A DNA stretch of 64,000 bases, taken from NCBI GenBank assembly GCA_035772735.1, contig JASDFA010000016.1, positions 151,416,501 through 151,480,500 on the forward strand. The letters are read 5' to 3'. Position 1 is the stretch's first letter, and each line of letters starts with the position of its first letter. Below the pieces are notes generated by a model that saw only the letters and a list, made by a program, of their open reading frames with translations, ran no database searches and was not told the origin of the DNA. The translations under genes and the position numbers were made by a program. The DNA is from Datura wrightii. Taxonomy: Eukaryota; Streptophyta; Magnoliopsida; Solanales; Solanaceae. This document shows, piece by piece, positions 43,001 through 55,334 of this stretch.

Positions 43001-44510
43001 ATTGAGGCATAACAAGAATGTAACCAGTCCATACCAAGAATGAGGTCAAAATTGACTATATCTAACTCTACTAGATCAACTGAGGTGATTTTATGTAACA
43101 TAGTAATTGGAATATTCTTGTATACCCAATTGGCTCTAACTGACTCACAAACTGGAGTAGAGAATGAAAATGGTTTTGAGAAAATTTTTGAACTGATATC
43201 AAACTGGACAACAATGTAAGGAGTCACGAAAGAAAGTGTGGATCCTGGATCTAGTAAAGCGTACACATCTATATGAAAGAGATGTAACATACCAGTGACT
43301 GTGTGAGGTGAGTTCTCCTGGTCCTGATGGGAGGATAGGACACATAAGCGGTTCTGGTGCTGACTGCCACCTGTACCTGATGTAGTACCCTACTTTGCTG
43401 AGTGACCTGGCGGAGCTATTGATGTAATGGACTGGGCCTTCCCTTATCCTACTAATGGGCAATCCCTCAACTTGTGGCCTAGCTAGCCACAACTAAAACA
43501 ACCCTCCTTGCCAAGACGACACTCACCTAGATGGTTCTTACCATACTTAGGACATACTAAAAAAGTGCGGCTGCTGGAGACATGGATCTGAGATTGGGAG
43601 CCTAATGCTTTAACCTTATGATCATTACAAGGCTTGGAAGAAGGAGCACTAGCTGGTGCAGGAGGTCTTTTTTGCTACTGTGGGTGACTACAACCGCCCG
43701 ATCTTTACTACGAATACTCGGACTGACTTGTCCTTGCCTGCATACTCTCCCTCTCTGTCTCCTTCAGTTTCTTCGCCTCTATCTGCTGTGCGTGGATGAT
43801 AAGCCTAGAGATGTCCATCTCGTTGATGATCATGGTAGTCCTGTATTCCTTAACCACAAAGTCTGAGACTCCATTCATGAATTTGAGCATGCAAGCTTTA
43901 GGCTCAACAACCATTTCTAGAGCATACTTTGACAATTGAGTGAATTTAAAGGCATACTCCAACACCGTCATGTCGTTCTATTTCAAATTCACAAACTCAG
44001 TGGCCTTAGCTTCCCTTAATTCCCGGGGAAGAACCTATCTAGAGACACAGTCACAAACTTGTTCCACTTCATCGGGCTTGCCCCAACCCGTCTCCTTTCC
44101 TTCCACTGTCTATACCATATCTGGGCCACTCCTTTCAGCTGATAGGTGGCCAACTCTACACTCTCGATGGAGGTAACATCTATGATTGGGTGATCTTCTG
44201 AACCTCATTGATGAAGTCGTGTGGGTCCTTATCTATTTTAAACTTATGAAATTCTAGAGGATTCATTCGAGTAAAGTCCTGGACTCTTGCAGCAGCTGTA
44301 GATCCACTTGCATTTGTGGGTACAATGGCCCTGTTAGTTGACCTGGTTGGTCACCGTCTGGACTAGCATCTATATAGCAGCCTTGAATTTAGCAGGTGTC
44401 ACTTGGTCATCTTGAAGGGCTGCCGTGGGACTTGCTGGTTGGCATTACCATCCCTCCTTCCATTTCCTCTTCTTGAGGGCATCATTAACTGAAAATGGTA
44501 GAGCACGAGT
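40076..44510 (-). pseudogene. Element B: gag-pol remnant (chromovirus)
   Basis: In minus-strand order: gag (44480 to about 43500) with a decayed zinc-knuckle region; protease with ALLDPGSTLSFVTPYI (43265-43220) and LILGMDWL; RT with DGTLKMCVEYHQLN and the intact catalytic FIDDILVYS (42260 region); RNase H tail with RRWLELFKDYDMSVLYHPNK (41560 region); and integrase ending in a 239-residue open stretch (40795-40076) with IISDRGTQFTSHFWKSFQKG and VGPYRILRRIGNVTYELDFP. Domain order PR-RT-RH-INT is Ty3/gypsy. Many stops and frame changes separate the pieces. The 5' LTR and primer site are missing; the leader stops near 44510. Confidence 0.85.
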
Positions 44511-45310
44511 TTTGATGTGCTATGGGTTTTACAATACTTGGATGCTTAAAACTTAGGAAAAATGCTTGGTCTTAGGTATGTTTTTATAGATATGAGGTGC
44601 TTTTAATTTGTTTTTAGGGAAATCTTGTTTCAAAGTTGAATTCTAGAAAATAAGAGAAAAAAGTGCAGAACATGGGCCAAATGCAGTCCTCAGTACGAGC
44701 CGTCCCTTAGTGGCACGAGCCATAACTTGCAGTCGTGATGAAATCCAAAGAATATGCACAAGTGTTGGGGCCAAGTACAACTCTTAGTAACGAGCCAAAC
44801 GAAGGAGTTGTGGAAAGAGTCAAAAGCTTGCACTTTCCTGAGTTCTTGGTATGAATGAAATGCATGAGTCATGAAAATATCATACAACCCATACCAAGGA
44901 GCCGTGTGAATTCCAGAGAGTATGACAAGTTGATAGATCCCATAGTACGAATAGAGACCATGAGTCATAACATCAACGTACGAACTGTAACATGGCCTCG
45001 TGACAAACTCCAGAGGATGCCAGACTTTACAAGATCAGACCATGATAGGCAACATATGACTCGTAGCATCATTGTACAAGATGTACCTTCTCACAAGACT
45101 TAACCAATTTTGAAGACTGTAGTGCATGTTTGGGATTGGAACCATGACTCATAGCTTCATGCTACGACTATTAGGTTAGGTCGGCGGTAGTTCCCTATTA
45201 ATTTAGGAAAGGTTTCCAATTATTTGTATAAATAATTTTTAGGCCATTTTCTTTAGGTGACCGATTCATTATTATTGTAATAATAAATTTTTGGTTTTTC
45301 TAACACTACT
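44511..45310 (+). mobile_element. LTR-like fragment between elements B and C
   Basis: Non-coding, with CACGAGCC/ACGAGCC words and TACGAGCCGT-like motifs (44690-45060), TATGACTCG and ATGACTCAT words. This is the same motif style as the chromovirus LTR start regions, though the sequence does not align simply with elements B or C. It has no visible termini and ends where element C's LTR begins. It probably separates B from its lost 5' LTR. Confidence 0.45.
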
Positions 45311-47619
45311 TGTGAAATACCCCGAAGGTTCCTAAGACTAGGCTCGAATTTGATATGTGACCAACAGAAAATATTTGAAAAATGACTCAGAATGAATCGT
45401 GGTACAGGTCGTGGCAAGGAGTAATGAGTTGTGGTATCACTCATGGTTAGAATCTATAGCAGGAGGCCCATTAGTAACGAGTCAAGGTATGACTCATGGG
45501 ATCAGGTCACGAGTCATAAGATGAACCGTAGTCAGTAGTCATAAGGGTTCTTATATGCATCACTTTAGAGGCAATGAGTTAGGGTATGACTCGTAGGGTG
45601 AAACAACGAGTCGTGGCCTACACCCGTGAGGAGGAACTAAGGATTTTGGAAGCATTGACCACGAATGGACCTAATGACTCAATGGTTGGTGGTACGAGTC
45701 ATGGTCTGATCCATGGAAAACTTCAGAAAAGTCAAGGAAAGTAGTAGTGACTACGGATGGTAACCATAAGTCGTGAGTCGTGACATCTGGCAGAGTAAAA
45801 TTTCCTATGATTTAAGTAGCATTTCTATAATTCCTAAGCTCCTAAGCCCTAAACTACGTTGTTTTAAGCTCAGTTAGGAGGGTTTTGATAGATTTAGCCT
45901 ATTCTAACCTATTTCCTCCCCATGCATGCAATTTTAGAGGATCCCAAAGGAGATCAAGCCTAGAATTCTTCAAGTTCTTCCCCAAATCTCTTAGGCTTTC
46001 AAGGAAGGGTGTAGAATCAACTTACCTAGCTATGTAAGGTCATGAATGAGAGTTTCCCTTCACTCTTATACTCAAATCCCATCTTAAGTTCATGAATTCA
46101 AGGGTATGATTCTATGGGGTCTTAGCCCAATTTATGAAGTCCTCTATGTTTAATTCATGGTTCAATCCCCTTCATATTTCAAATGATGTTTTAAGATTCA
46201 CTGGCAGTTTTATGTGAAAATTGATTATAAATTCATGATTTCACGTTTTAGAAGAATTTTCCTCAATTATGCAGGTTTCATGAAAAGTCAAGTTTATGAT
46301 CTTTGTTTTCAAGTATGATGAAATATCTAGCATGAAAGAATGTTGATGATTATCCATGTATCAATCCATGAATTTTACGATCAAGTCTACTTTAAGTATG
46401 TTAAAGTTTTGGGAAAGCCCACATGATTTAAGTATGTTTTTATGATTCAGTTTAGTTTTATAATATTAGCTTACCACATGATTTTTGAGTCGATACTCTC
46501 ACTTTCAACTTGTGGTATATTTTGAGCAAAGGCTCCTCATATTCAGATTTCAGACTATGCATGTTATTACATTTTCAGTTTCATTGAAAAATGATGGTTT
46601 CAACTTTGTTGAAAAATGATAGAGAGCATTTGCATGTTTTTGGGAGCAGTGTCTAGCATCAAGTAGGCTAGGAGTTTAGGAAAACCCCGAGTCTCAAAAC
46701 TACGTTCCAACATAGGATTATTCATTTACTTTAGGACCTCCCTTGTGAGTTTCCCCTACCCCGAATGAGCCTTAAGCTTGATATCGATATCATGGTAGCG
46801 CCCTTAGCCCTGGCAAGGCTTTGGACAGCTCTGCCCACTTGAGTGTAATAGTTGGGATCATGTAATCTCTTCGTGATATTGTAAATTATATGACGAGTCT
46901 CCCATTCTTCCTCATGATTTTAGTTATGACATTATGTTTTTAGCAGGTTTGACCTAATGTTCAGTTTATTAGTTTTACTTATGAATATCGATTTCAGCTT
47001 TGGGTCATTCAATTCAGTTGTGAAATTCAGCACATGTCTAATCATGTTTTCAAATATCAACATGCGGCCCTTTCTTTTAGAATATTATAATGATATGATT
47101 TATGTTATGCATGTTTTTAGCTTATACCTATTTAGCATGTTTTACTTACCATGCATACTCAGTACATTCCAAGTACTGACTGCATACTCTATGATGTATC
47201 ATTTCATGATACAGGCTCAGACGTTCAGACTCTATTCTGCCTCTAGCCAGTTTTCAGAGTTTAGCCTAGACAATGTTGTTGGTGAGTCCTCATCCTTCGA
47301 GGACCTTTAGTTAGTTGAGTTGTTGTCATTTTTAGTTTTAGACTTCTAGTGAGCTAGTTGGGGTTGTTGTTGCATTAGCTCATCAGTATGTTAGAGGATT
47401 TTTAGACATAAATTTGTATATTTAGCTTCAGATTCAGTGTTTTGATATTTTCCGAATGGTTAGATGTTTTATTATTTAGACTTCCGCTATTTTAGAATTT
47501 AGTTTTCCACTTTGTGTATGTTAAAATTTATCTTTCATGTTCATTCCATAGGTCAACTTGGAGCCATTTATGGTTCTAGGTTCCATATCTTGATCCAGGC
47601 CTATGTTTAGGTCATGAAA
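45311..47619 (+). mobile_element. Element C: 5' LTR
   Basis: A 2.3-kb LTR that starts TGTGAAATACCCCGAAGGTT and ends near GTCATGAAAA, just before the primer site. The same start recurs at 50952. It shows ACGAGTCGT-type motifs (45390-45780), CATGCATGC near 45922, a decayed hairpin near 46698, a CATGCATACTCAGTACATTC stretch near 47149, and GATACAGGCTC near 47210. Confidence 0.9.
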
Positions 47620-47623
47620 AACT

Positions 47624-47634
47624 TGGTATCAGAG
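47624..47634 (+). other. Element C: primer binding site (tRNA-Met)
   Basis: TGGTATCAGAG lies a few bases after the LTR end. It matches the primer site of plant Ty3/gypsy elements that use initiator tRNA-Met. Confidence 0.88.
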
Positions 47635-47826
47635 ACAAGGTTCAATATGCCCTAGGGTGTCTGAAAGCCGCATTAAGTAGAGTCTTTTTTATAGGTATGA
47701 AGCGTGCCACACTTATGACGAAGAGGCTACAAAATGTTTTAGTAAATTTCCCTTCTTTCATGATCTATATGGTACGATGAAGTATCTCTCTATTCTTTTA
47801 ACTCGTGCTATACGCGTTTGCAGAAT

Positions 47827-49080
47827 CATGCCTCCCCACTGAGTTAACGGAAGAAGGATCGAAAATAGAAATTAAAATGGAAATGAGGATGGCAATGGAG
47901 ATGGGCACCAGCAAGCCCTACCAGCCCCAGCAGATCATGTACCCGATGGCAATGGATATAGGCACCAGCAAGCCCCACTAGCCCCAGAAGATCATGTGCC
48001 CGAGCAGGTTGCCCGTGTTGAGTTTAGGGAAGCTATTAAGATGTTGGCACAAACATTGATCGCTCAGGGCAATCAGCAGGCAGTGGCTCATGTTCCCTAG
48101 AATAGGAACACAACGGCTACTAGGGTTAGAGTTTTTCTTAGGATGAATCCCCCTGAGTTTCTTGGGTACAAAGTTGATGAGGACCCACATGAGTTCCTAG
48201 AGGAGATCCAGAAGATCACCCGGATTATGGGGGTGATGAGAGAGGAGTGTGTAGATCTAACCTCTTATGAGTTGAAATGGGTCGCTCATATTGGTACAAG
48301 TAGTGGAAGGATAGCTGGGGAGTTGGAGCTGGTCCTATTGGTTGGGATGAGTTTGTTACCGCATTCTTAGACCGATTCTTTCCCTGGGAGATAAGGGAGA
48401 TCAAGGTGGCTGAGTTTGTGAATTTGAAGCAGAACAACATGACCGTCCAAGAGTATGCTCTAGAGTTCACCCGGTTGTCTAAGTATGCACCGAAGATGGT
48501 GGCCGATGAGAGGGCTCGAGTGAGCAGATTTGTGAATGGGGTGGTAGATTACTTGGTCGAGGATTATAGGATCGCTGTGCTACATCAGGACATTGACTTC
48601 TCCTGATTGGTCTTGTATGCTGAATAGGTAGAGGCAGTGCAGAAGAGGGAGAGAGAGAGAGGCCAAGATGGCCCGAACAAATAGTTTTGGATTCTCCCAA
48701 CACGGGCCTAGTGGTGGACATCGCCAGTACTCCCACCAGAGGTCATCATCCCCAACACCATCATCAGCCAACGTGACATCCAGGTCTAGGCATGATCAGA
48801 GGGGATGAGCATCAGTCTCAAGGTCAGGGGAGATAATCTGTAGAGTCTAGCATTCCAGTTTGTGATAGGTGTGGTAGAAGGCACACCTATTAGTGCTTAG
48901 AAGGTTTAGGGGCATGTTTTGGGTACAGAAACCCTAGGCATATGCTCAGAGACTGCCCTTTATCTAGACAGGGCCATGGTAGAGGTTGAGACCCAGCCAC
49001 CAGTTTAGCAGCTCCACTAGCATGCTCAGCTTGGCAGGGTGCATCCACTAGTACATGTGGGGGTAAGTGTCAGAATAGGT
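47827..49080 (+). pseudogene. Element C: gag remnant with zinc-knuckle region
   Basis: It starts at the ATG giving MPPH, soon broken by a stop. It contains NPPEFLGYKVDEDPHEFLEE (48143-48205), then EFVNLKQNNMTVQEYALEFT (48412-48470) and YAPKMVADERARVSRFVNGV (48485-48545). These are the capsid-like motifs of chromovirus gag. Cysteine-rich remnants near 48860-48960 (CDRCGRRH and later RDCP) represent two knuckles. Several stops interrupt it. Confidence 0.82.
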
Positions 49081-50700
49081 TTTATACCCTCTCATCTCAT
49101 CAGAAGTAGGAGGTCTCTCTAGATATGGTCACTGGTATGTTATGAGTATTTCATCTTGATGTATTTCATCTCATCCACTAGTCCATAGGCTTGCTCGATT
49201 AGGGGTTTTCCTTGTGGATTCAACAGATGGTGTTGTTGTTGTTTAGAATGGGTCAGAATCTTTCTTTTTGACGGAGGTCAAGGCTAGAAAAGATGAGGAT
49301 CCTATTTTGGTAAAGTTGAAGAAAATAGTTCAGAATCAGAAGGTAGAGGTATTCTCCCTAGGGGGGAGATGGAGTACTTCGATATAAGGGTCATTTGTGT
49401 GTTCCAGGCGATGATGATTTGAGGGAGTGAATGTTGCATGAGACTCATAGGTCCCGATATTCTATACATCCAGGTGCTATCAAGATGTACCATGACCTAC
49501 AAGAAGTCTATTGGTGGAATTGTATGAAGAAGGACATAGCAGAGTTTGTGGCTAAACGTCCGAATTGTCAACAAGTGAAAGTGGAGCATCAAAGACCAGG
49601 AGGTATGCTACAAGACATTAGTATCCCCACTTGAAAGTGGGAAGGGATCAATATGGACTTCATCATAGGGTTGCCTCATACACGTCGATAGTATGACTCT
49701 ATTTGGCTAATTGTAGACAAGTTGACTAAAGTAGCCCATTTTATACCGATCAAAACTACCAATTCAGCCGAGGACTATGTTAAATTTAATATTCAGGAGT
49801 TAATTCGATTTCATGGAGTTTCCTTGTCCATTATTTCAGACAGAGGTACTCAATTTACCTTTCAGTTTTGGAGGTTGTTTCAGAAAGGACTTGGTACTTA
49901 GGTCAAGATTAGCACAGCTTTTCATCTGCAGACGGATGGTTAGGCCAAGCGAACCATTCATACTCTTGAGGATTGTTGAGAGCATGTGTGATTGGCTTCA
50001 AAGGTAGTTGGGATGATCTTTTACTTCTTATCGAGTTTGCTTACAACAACAGATACCACTCCAGTATTCAAATGACTTCATTTGAGGCTCTTTATGGTAG
50101 GAGATGTAGATCACCTATTGATTGGTTTGAGGTAGGTGAAGCTTTGTTGATAGGGACAGATTCAATTCATGAGGCTATGGAGAAAGTTCAAATTATAAGG
50201 GAAAGGTTGAAAATAGCTTAGAGTCATCAAAAATCATATGCTGATGTTAGGTGGAGAGAGCTTGATTTTGAAGTTTATGATTGGGTGTTCTTAAAGGTGT
50301 CTCCCATGAAAGGGGTAATGAGGTTCGGAAAGAAAGGAAGCTAAGTCACTGATATGTTAGTCCCTACCAGATTGTGATATGTGTTGGCAAAGTGGCCTAT
50401 GAGCTAGAGCTACCAACGGAGTTGGATTCCGTACATTTGGTCTTCCATATATCATTGTTAAAGAAGTGCATTGGTGATCCGACTTTGGTTGTCCTGGTGG
50501 AGAGAGCAGGTGTAAGGATAATCTTAGCTATGAGGAGGTACCAATTGAGATTCTTGATCATCAAGTTTGAAAGTTGAGAAGAAGTAGTGCTATACGCGTT
50601 CTATAGAGAAATCATCTTGTTGAGGGAGCCACATAGGAAGCCAAAGCAGATATGATGGCTAAATACCCACATCTTTTCCCTTCCGGCATAGTTCCAGCTT
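49081..50700 (+). pseudogene. Element C: integrase remnant; RT and RNase H absent
   Basis: About 200 bp after the gag knuckles, the integrase N-terminal zinc region appears (ETHRSRYSIHPGAIKMYHDL, then CQQVKVEHQRPGG; 49436-49620). The core follows, with SIISDRGTQF (49830 region) and YNNRYHSSIQMTSFEALYGR (50042-50100). The C-terminus reads VAYELELPTELDSVHLVFHI, then a decayed chromodomain-like tail (about 50520-50690). Stops lie throughout. No RT motif or RNase H is present between gag and integrase, so the central pol region has been deleted. Confidence 0.82.
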
Positions 50701-50934
50701 GAGGTATCAATTTTCTCCTAAGTACTCTATTCAGTTTCATATCTAGTTCATGTCTCTCAGTTTCATTTATGTCAGTGCATGTGTATGTATGATTCACAAA
50801 TTTAGTTCAGTCATGTATCTTAGTACGGAGTCAATCACTCCATCAGTTTTCAACTTCAGATGTTCAGTATTTGAGGATGCAGTTTCCTTCCCCAATTTTT
50901 TTAGTATGTTCCGTCTACATTCGAGGACGAATGT

Positions 50935-50951
50935 TCCCAAGGGGGAGATAT
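50935..50951 (+). other. Element C: polypurine tract
   Basis: AAGGGGGAGATAT just before the 3' LTR start at 50952, the plus-strand priming site. Confidence 0.85.
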
Positions 50952-52154
50952 TGTAATAAACTGAAGGTTCTTAAGACTAGGCTTGGGATTTGATATATGA
51001 CCAGTAGAAAATGTTTGAAAAATGACTCAGAACAACTTGTGGTACGAGTTGTGGAAAGGAGTAACGAGTCGTGGTATCACTCATGGTCAGAATCTGCAGT
51101 AGGAGGCCCATTAGTGACAAGTCAAGGTACGACTCATGGGATCAGGTCACGAGTCATAAGATGAACAATGGTCAGTAGTGGTAAGGGATCTTATGTACAT
51201 CAATTTGGAGGGAATGAGTTATGGTACGACTCGTAGGGTGAAACAATAAGTCATGGCCTACACTCAGAAAGAGGATCTAAGGATCTTGAAATCACTGACC
51301 ACAGGTGGAACTCATAGGTTGGTGGTACGAGTCGCAGTCTAATCCGTGGAAAACATTAGAAAAGTCAAGGAAAACAGTGGTGACTATGGATGGTAACTAC
51401 GAGTCATGGTATAGAGGTATGACTTTTGGTGTGAGTCGTGACATCTGGCAGAGTAAAATTTCCTGCGATTTAAGGGCATTTCTCTAATTCCTAAGCTCCT
51501 AAGCCCTAACTACATCATTTTAAGCTTAGTTAGGAGAGTTTTAAGAGAGTTTAGCCTATTCTAACCTATTCCCTCCCCATGCATGCAAGTTTATAGGATC
51601 TTAAAGGAGATCAAGCATAGAATTCTTCAAGTTCTTTCCCAAATCTCCTAGGCTTTCAAGGAAGGGAGTAGAATCAGCTTATCCAGGTAAGTACGGTCAT
51701 GAATGAGAGTGTCACTTCACTCTTATGTCCAAATCCCATCTCAAGTTCATGAATTCAAGTATATGATTCTATGGGGTCTTAAACCAATTTATGAAATCCT
51801 CTATGTTTTATTCATGGGTCAATCCCCTTCATATTACAAATGATATTTTAAGATTCATCGGTAGTTTTATCTGCAAATTGATTATAAATTCATGATTTCA
51901 AGTTTTAGAAGAATTTTGCCCAATTATGCAGGTTTCATGAAAAGTGAAGTTTATGATCTATGTTTTCAAGTATGATGAAATATCTAGCATGAAAGAATGT
52001 TTATGATTACCCATGTATGAATCCATAAATTTTACTAACAAGTCTACTTTAAGTATGTTAAACTTTTGGGCAAGCCCATATGATTTAAGTATGTTTTCAT
52101 GATTCAGTTCAGTTTTATAATATTAGCTTACCACATGGTTTTGGAGTCGATACT
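50952..52154 (+). mobile_element. Element C: 3' LTR, interrupted by element E
   Basis: It starts TGTAATAAACTGAAGG and follows the 5' LTR of element C collinearly up to GAGTCGATACT (matching about 46492). There the sequence switches to element E. The remainder is expected beyond the right end of E, outside the window. Confidence 0.92.
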
Positions 52155-53567
52155 TGTTCGGGTGTTTGGCAACTACACGTAAGTGCACGTGGTCGAACAA
52201 GTAGTAAAATGGCTCAAGTAAGCCAAGTATCGATCCCAAAGGGACTGAACTAAGGTAATAATCAACTTAAGTGTTAATGAACTATAACTTCAAAAATGCA
52301 GACAACAGTTTAAAGAAGATTTTTGAGAGTTTGTTTCCTAATTTATACTAATCTAAGACATAATTATAAAGTGAGTCTGAACTATAGTAATGAGTAAGCT
52401 GAGGCTAAAACGAACATGCAGGGAAGTAATTTATCGATACAAATCAGTTAATCTTTCCTTCGGTTGCTAGTCAAGAACTATTGCCTATAGATTGAAACTT
52501 TCGTATTCTACCCAACTTAAGAATCATGAACCTTCAACCTACATTTCTGTGATAAAAGAATTTCATGTTCTAGCCATACAAAACCGATTCCTTAATTGAC
52601 TAATACGAGTTTCAGATATATTTCTATTTTGAATGTAAATCAATTCTCAATTTTCCCAAACTAAGAAGAGATCATATCCTACCAATTCACAACTTTCCAA
52701 TTTCTTTCCTTTTCAAAATCAAAATTGGATTTTTTAGATATACATTAACATTGGCCAGACATTAATGTAGTAAGAACAAGAATTGATAGAACAACCATTG
52801 AAGAAAAGATGAAAAACCAAAATGATCAATAATTACATTCCACTACAAATGTTCTTAACCTCAGCAAGAAGTGAATTTAGCCACTCATTTGTGGATTAAA
52901 CATCATCAAATGAGTATAATTCATACAAACAATTGAAATAAAGGAGAAAGAGATAGAGAAGAACCCTAGAATTTTCATCCCCTCAACTGCATGTAACCCA
53001 CGTTCTTGCTCAACCAAGTCAGAATAATTAAAAATAAACCTAAGAGTGCTATTTATACTAGTGGGAATTTTTTCCGAAATAACAAGCAACTTGGCACAGA
53101 GTGTATCGCGGGGCACTCCCTCCGTGCCACGATGCAAACGCGGACCCTCACTGGAAATTGATGTTCTAGGTAAATATATGCAATGTGCCACGACATGTAT
53201 CACATGGCATTTCCTCCTTGTCACGTAGGCAACGCGGACCTTCATTGGAATTGGCCAAAATAACTCATCCGAGGCAGAATGCCTCCGCAATGGCAGCGTG
53301 ACACGTCTCCATTGCGGAGCCCCTATATTTGCCGCTTTTCCTTGACCTTTTCCACTGCTCGCTTCCAAGTCCATTCTCGATTTTTACCAACATGTATCTT
53401 AGCTTCCTAACATTACATTTTTCCTGCAAAACAACACTAATCATGTTGGTTAGTATAAATTCACCTTTTAACTACAAATCACATGAGAATGCACACATTA
53501 CGATAGATAAACAAGACAAAATGAAGCATTCGAGCATCACTTGGGCATATAATTCTGCCCAAGATCA
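52155..53567 (-). mobile_element. Element E: 3' LTR (Athila-like, minus orientation)
   Basis: An LTR of about 1413 bp. On the plus strand it starts TGTTCGGGTGTTTGG and ends CCAAGATCA, followed by a polypurine tract read on the minus strand (AAGTGTGGGGTAAG, 53568-53582). Its first 650 bp match 63351-64000 with roughly 25 differences counted by eye. A GC-rich block at 53090-53320 contains CCTCCGTGCCACG/GCGTGACACG words. The preceding ATACT (52150-52154) would be one copy of the target duplication. Confidence 0.9.
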
Positions 53568-53582
53568 CTTACCCCACACTTA

Positions 53583-55334
53583 AGACCTTGTTCGTCCTCG
53601 AACAATACTCTCACATCTCATGTAATTGACACCCACGCATAGCTACTTTGGCTCGACAATTCAAGCTACGGTTATACCGATTATTTAGTATAGCAAATCA
53701 TCAAGGAAACATGCATAGTCTCATCAATACAAAGACTTTCATCACATTAAGACCTCCTAGACTCAAGAATCGACTCTCGATCTTGGCAAACTCATGAAAA
53801 TCAGCTGATCAAAACATCCGACACGAAATTCAATCTCTCGTCAAGCATGTACTCTCACAACACAAGAGAATTTCCCCCTTTTCAATCATATGATTTCCAA
53901 AGCATTACATGTAGGGGTATATGAACACGATTTCGCTCTCTCTCCCAAAGAATTCACATGCATCATGTCATGAACCATAAGCCTGCCTCTAGTGTATTAC
54001 TCCACTAATATAAGGACGCGTGATGTAAGATCACGTAGGACTTAATGGGTTATAATGTAAGCTAAGGAACTAGTAAATACTGGGCTAACCAATAATAGAA
54101 ACTAGCCTCCTTAAGCCCTTTTCAATACATCCCACCATCATTATGGGCATTATTTCTTCCTTCATCTTCCCTTTCTTGAATTTTTTTCTTTATTTTTGTT
54201 CCCATTTCTTTAAGCACACTCGACTTAATAAGAAATATCAGTTATACATCTTTATTTTCTTTAATTTCAGCAAGTGCACCCTTGACCTTTTCTTTACTTT
54301 CACCTCTTCCGCTTTTCCTTCCTTTTCACAATTCTCACTCCTTGACACTGTGGGAAAATTATTTTTCTTGAGCGCTTAAGAGTTTTGGATCAAATTCACG
54401 GATAATGAAAATAAGGGGTTAAGCCCGGTTTGTACCTTTTCGAAAAAAGAAAAAAATAGGCTAAAGGATCAATGGGCTAACTAGGATGTACATTCAAGGC
54501 AGGTACGATAATGAAAAAAAACTTTCGGTTAAATCAAAGAAATGCCTACATCCTTTCCTACAATACACATCCTTCATTTCGTTTCGTACACACACCAGGC
54601 AAGTTTATACACTTCACAATAGCATGGAAGAATCGAAACCTCACCACACACTCATTGCACATGCTCAACTCAAGACATATTCACAGAGTCTTCAATCAGC
54701 TAATTACAAGAATTCAATCATTAAGCCTCAATCACACCGAATCGAACTCTATGGTCTAGGTATCTCAACATGTTTACAAAGTTGCATGCTTTCATACGAT
54801 TCACCTTTGCATTCTAAATATCATGTACAACACGCAACAAGAATTCCGAACCATAAAGTAATGACACGTTTGGGATACAAACAAACAAAAGAAAAGAAAA
54901 TTAAAAAGAATAAAGAATCTACTCCTATCGACTACATTTCCCTTAAGACGGTCGTCATCCATCCATCATAGGGAACAATCACTATTTATGACTTTGGTTC
55001 AATGGGACTATTCTCGGTAAAAGCACCAAAAAAAAAGGCCGAGAAACACAATCATAAGAAAATTCAACAAAAAATTTTAAAATATCGATAATGTTGATAG
55101 AAAAAAAATATTTACACAACCAACCAACAACAACAACTCACCACAGCACACAACAACTTAACATTCATTACAACACCGAATTTCATTACAGAACATACAA
55201 CACAAAATCACAGGGTCACATTTTTCACAGGCACAACAACACAAGACATGAACAGAAACAACAACAAAACAACTGGCACCTAACTACTCCCACCCCACAC
55301 TTAAACCGAACACTGTCCCCAGTGTTCACAAAAT
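53583..55334 (-). other. Element E: 3' non-coding internal region
   Basis: It lies between the extra ORF and the 3' LTR. On the plus strand it is A/C-rich. Several antisense ORFs here (for example 54486-54971) have no domain and are not supported. Confidence 0.6.

Noticed and set aside
54486..54971. 161-codon plus-strand ORF
   Set aside because: Antisense within the 3' non-coding region of element E, with no recognisable domain.
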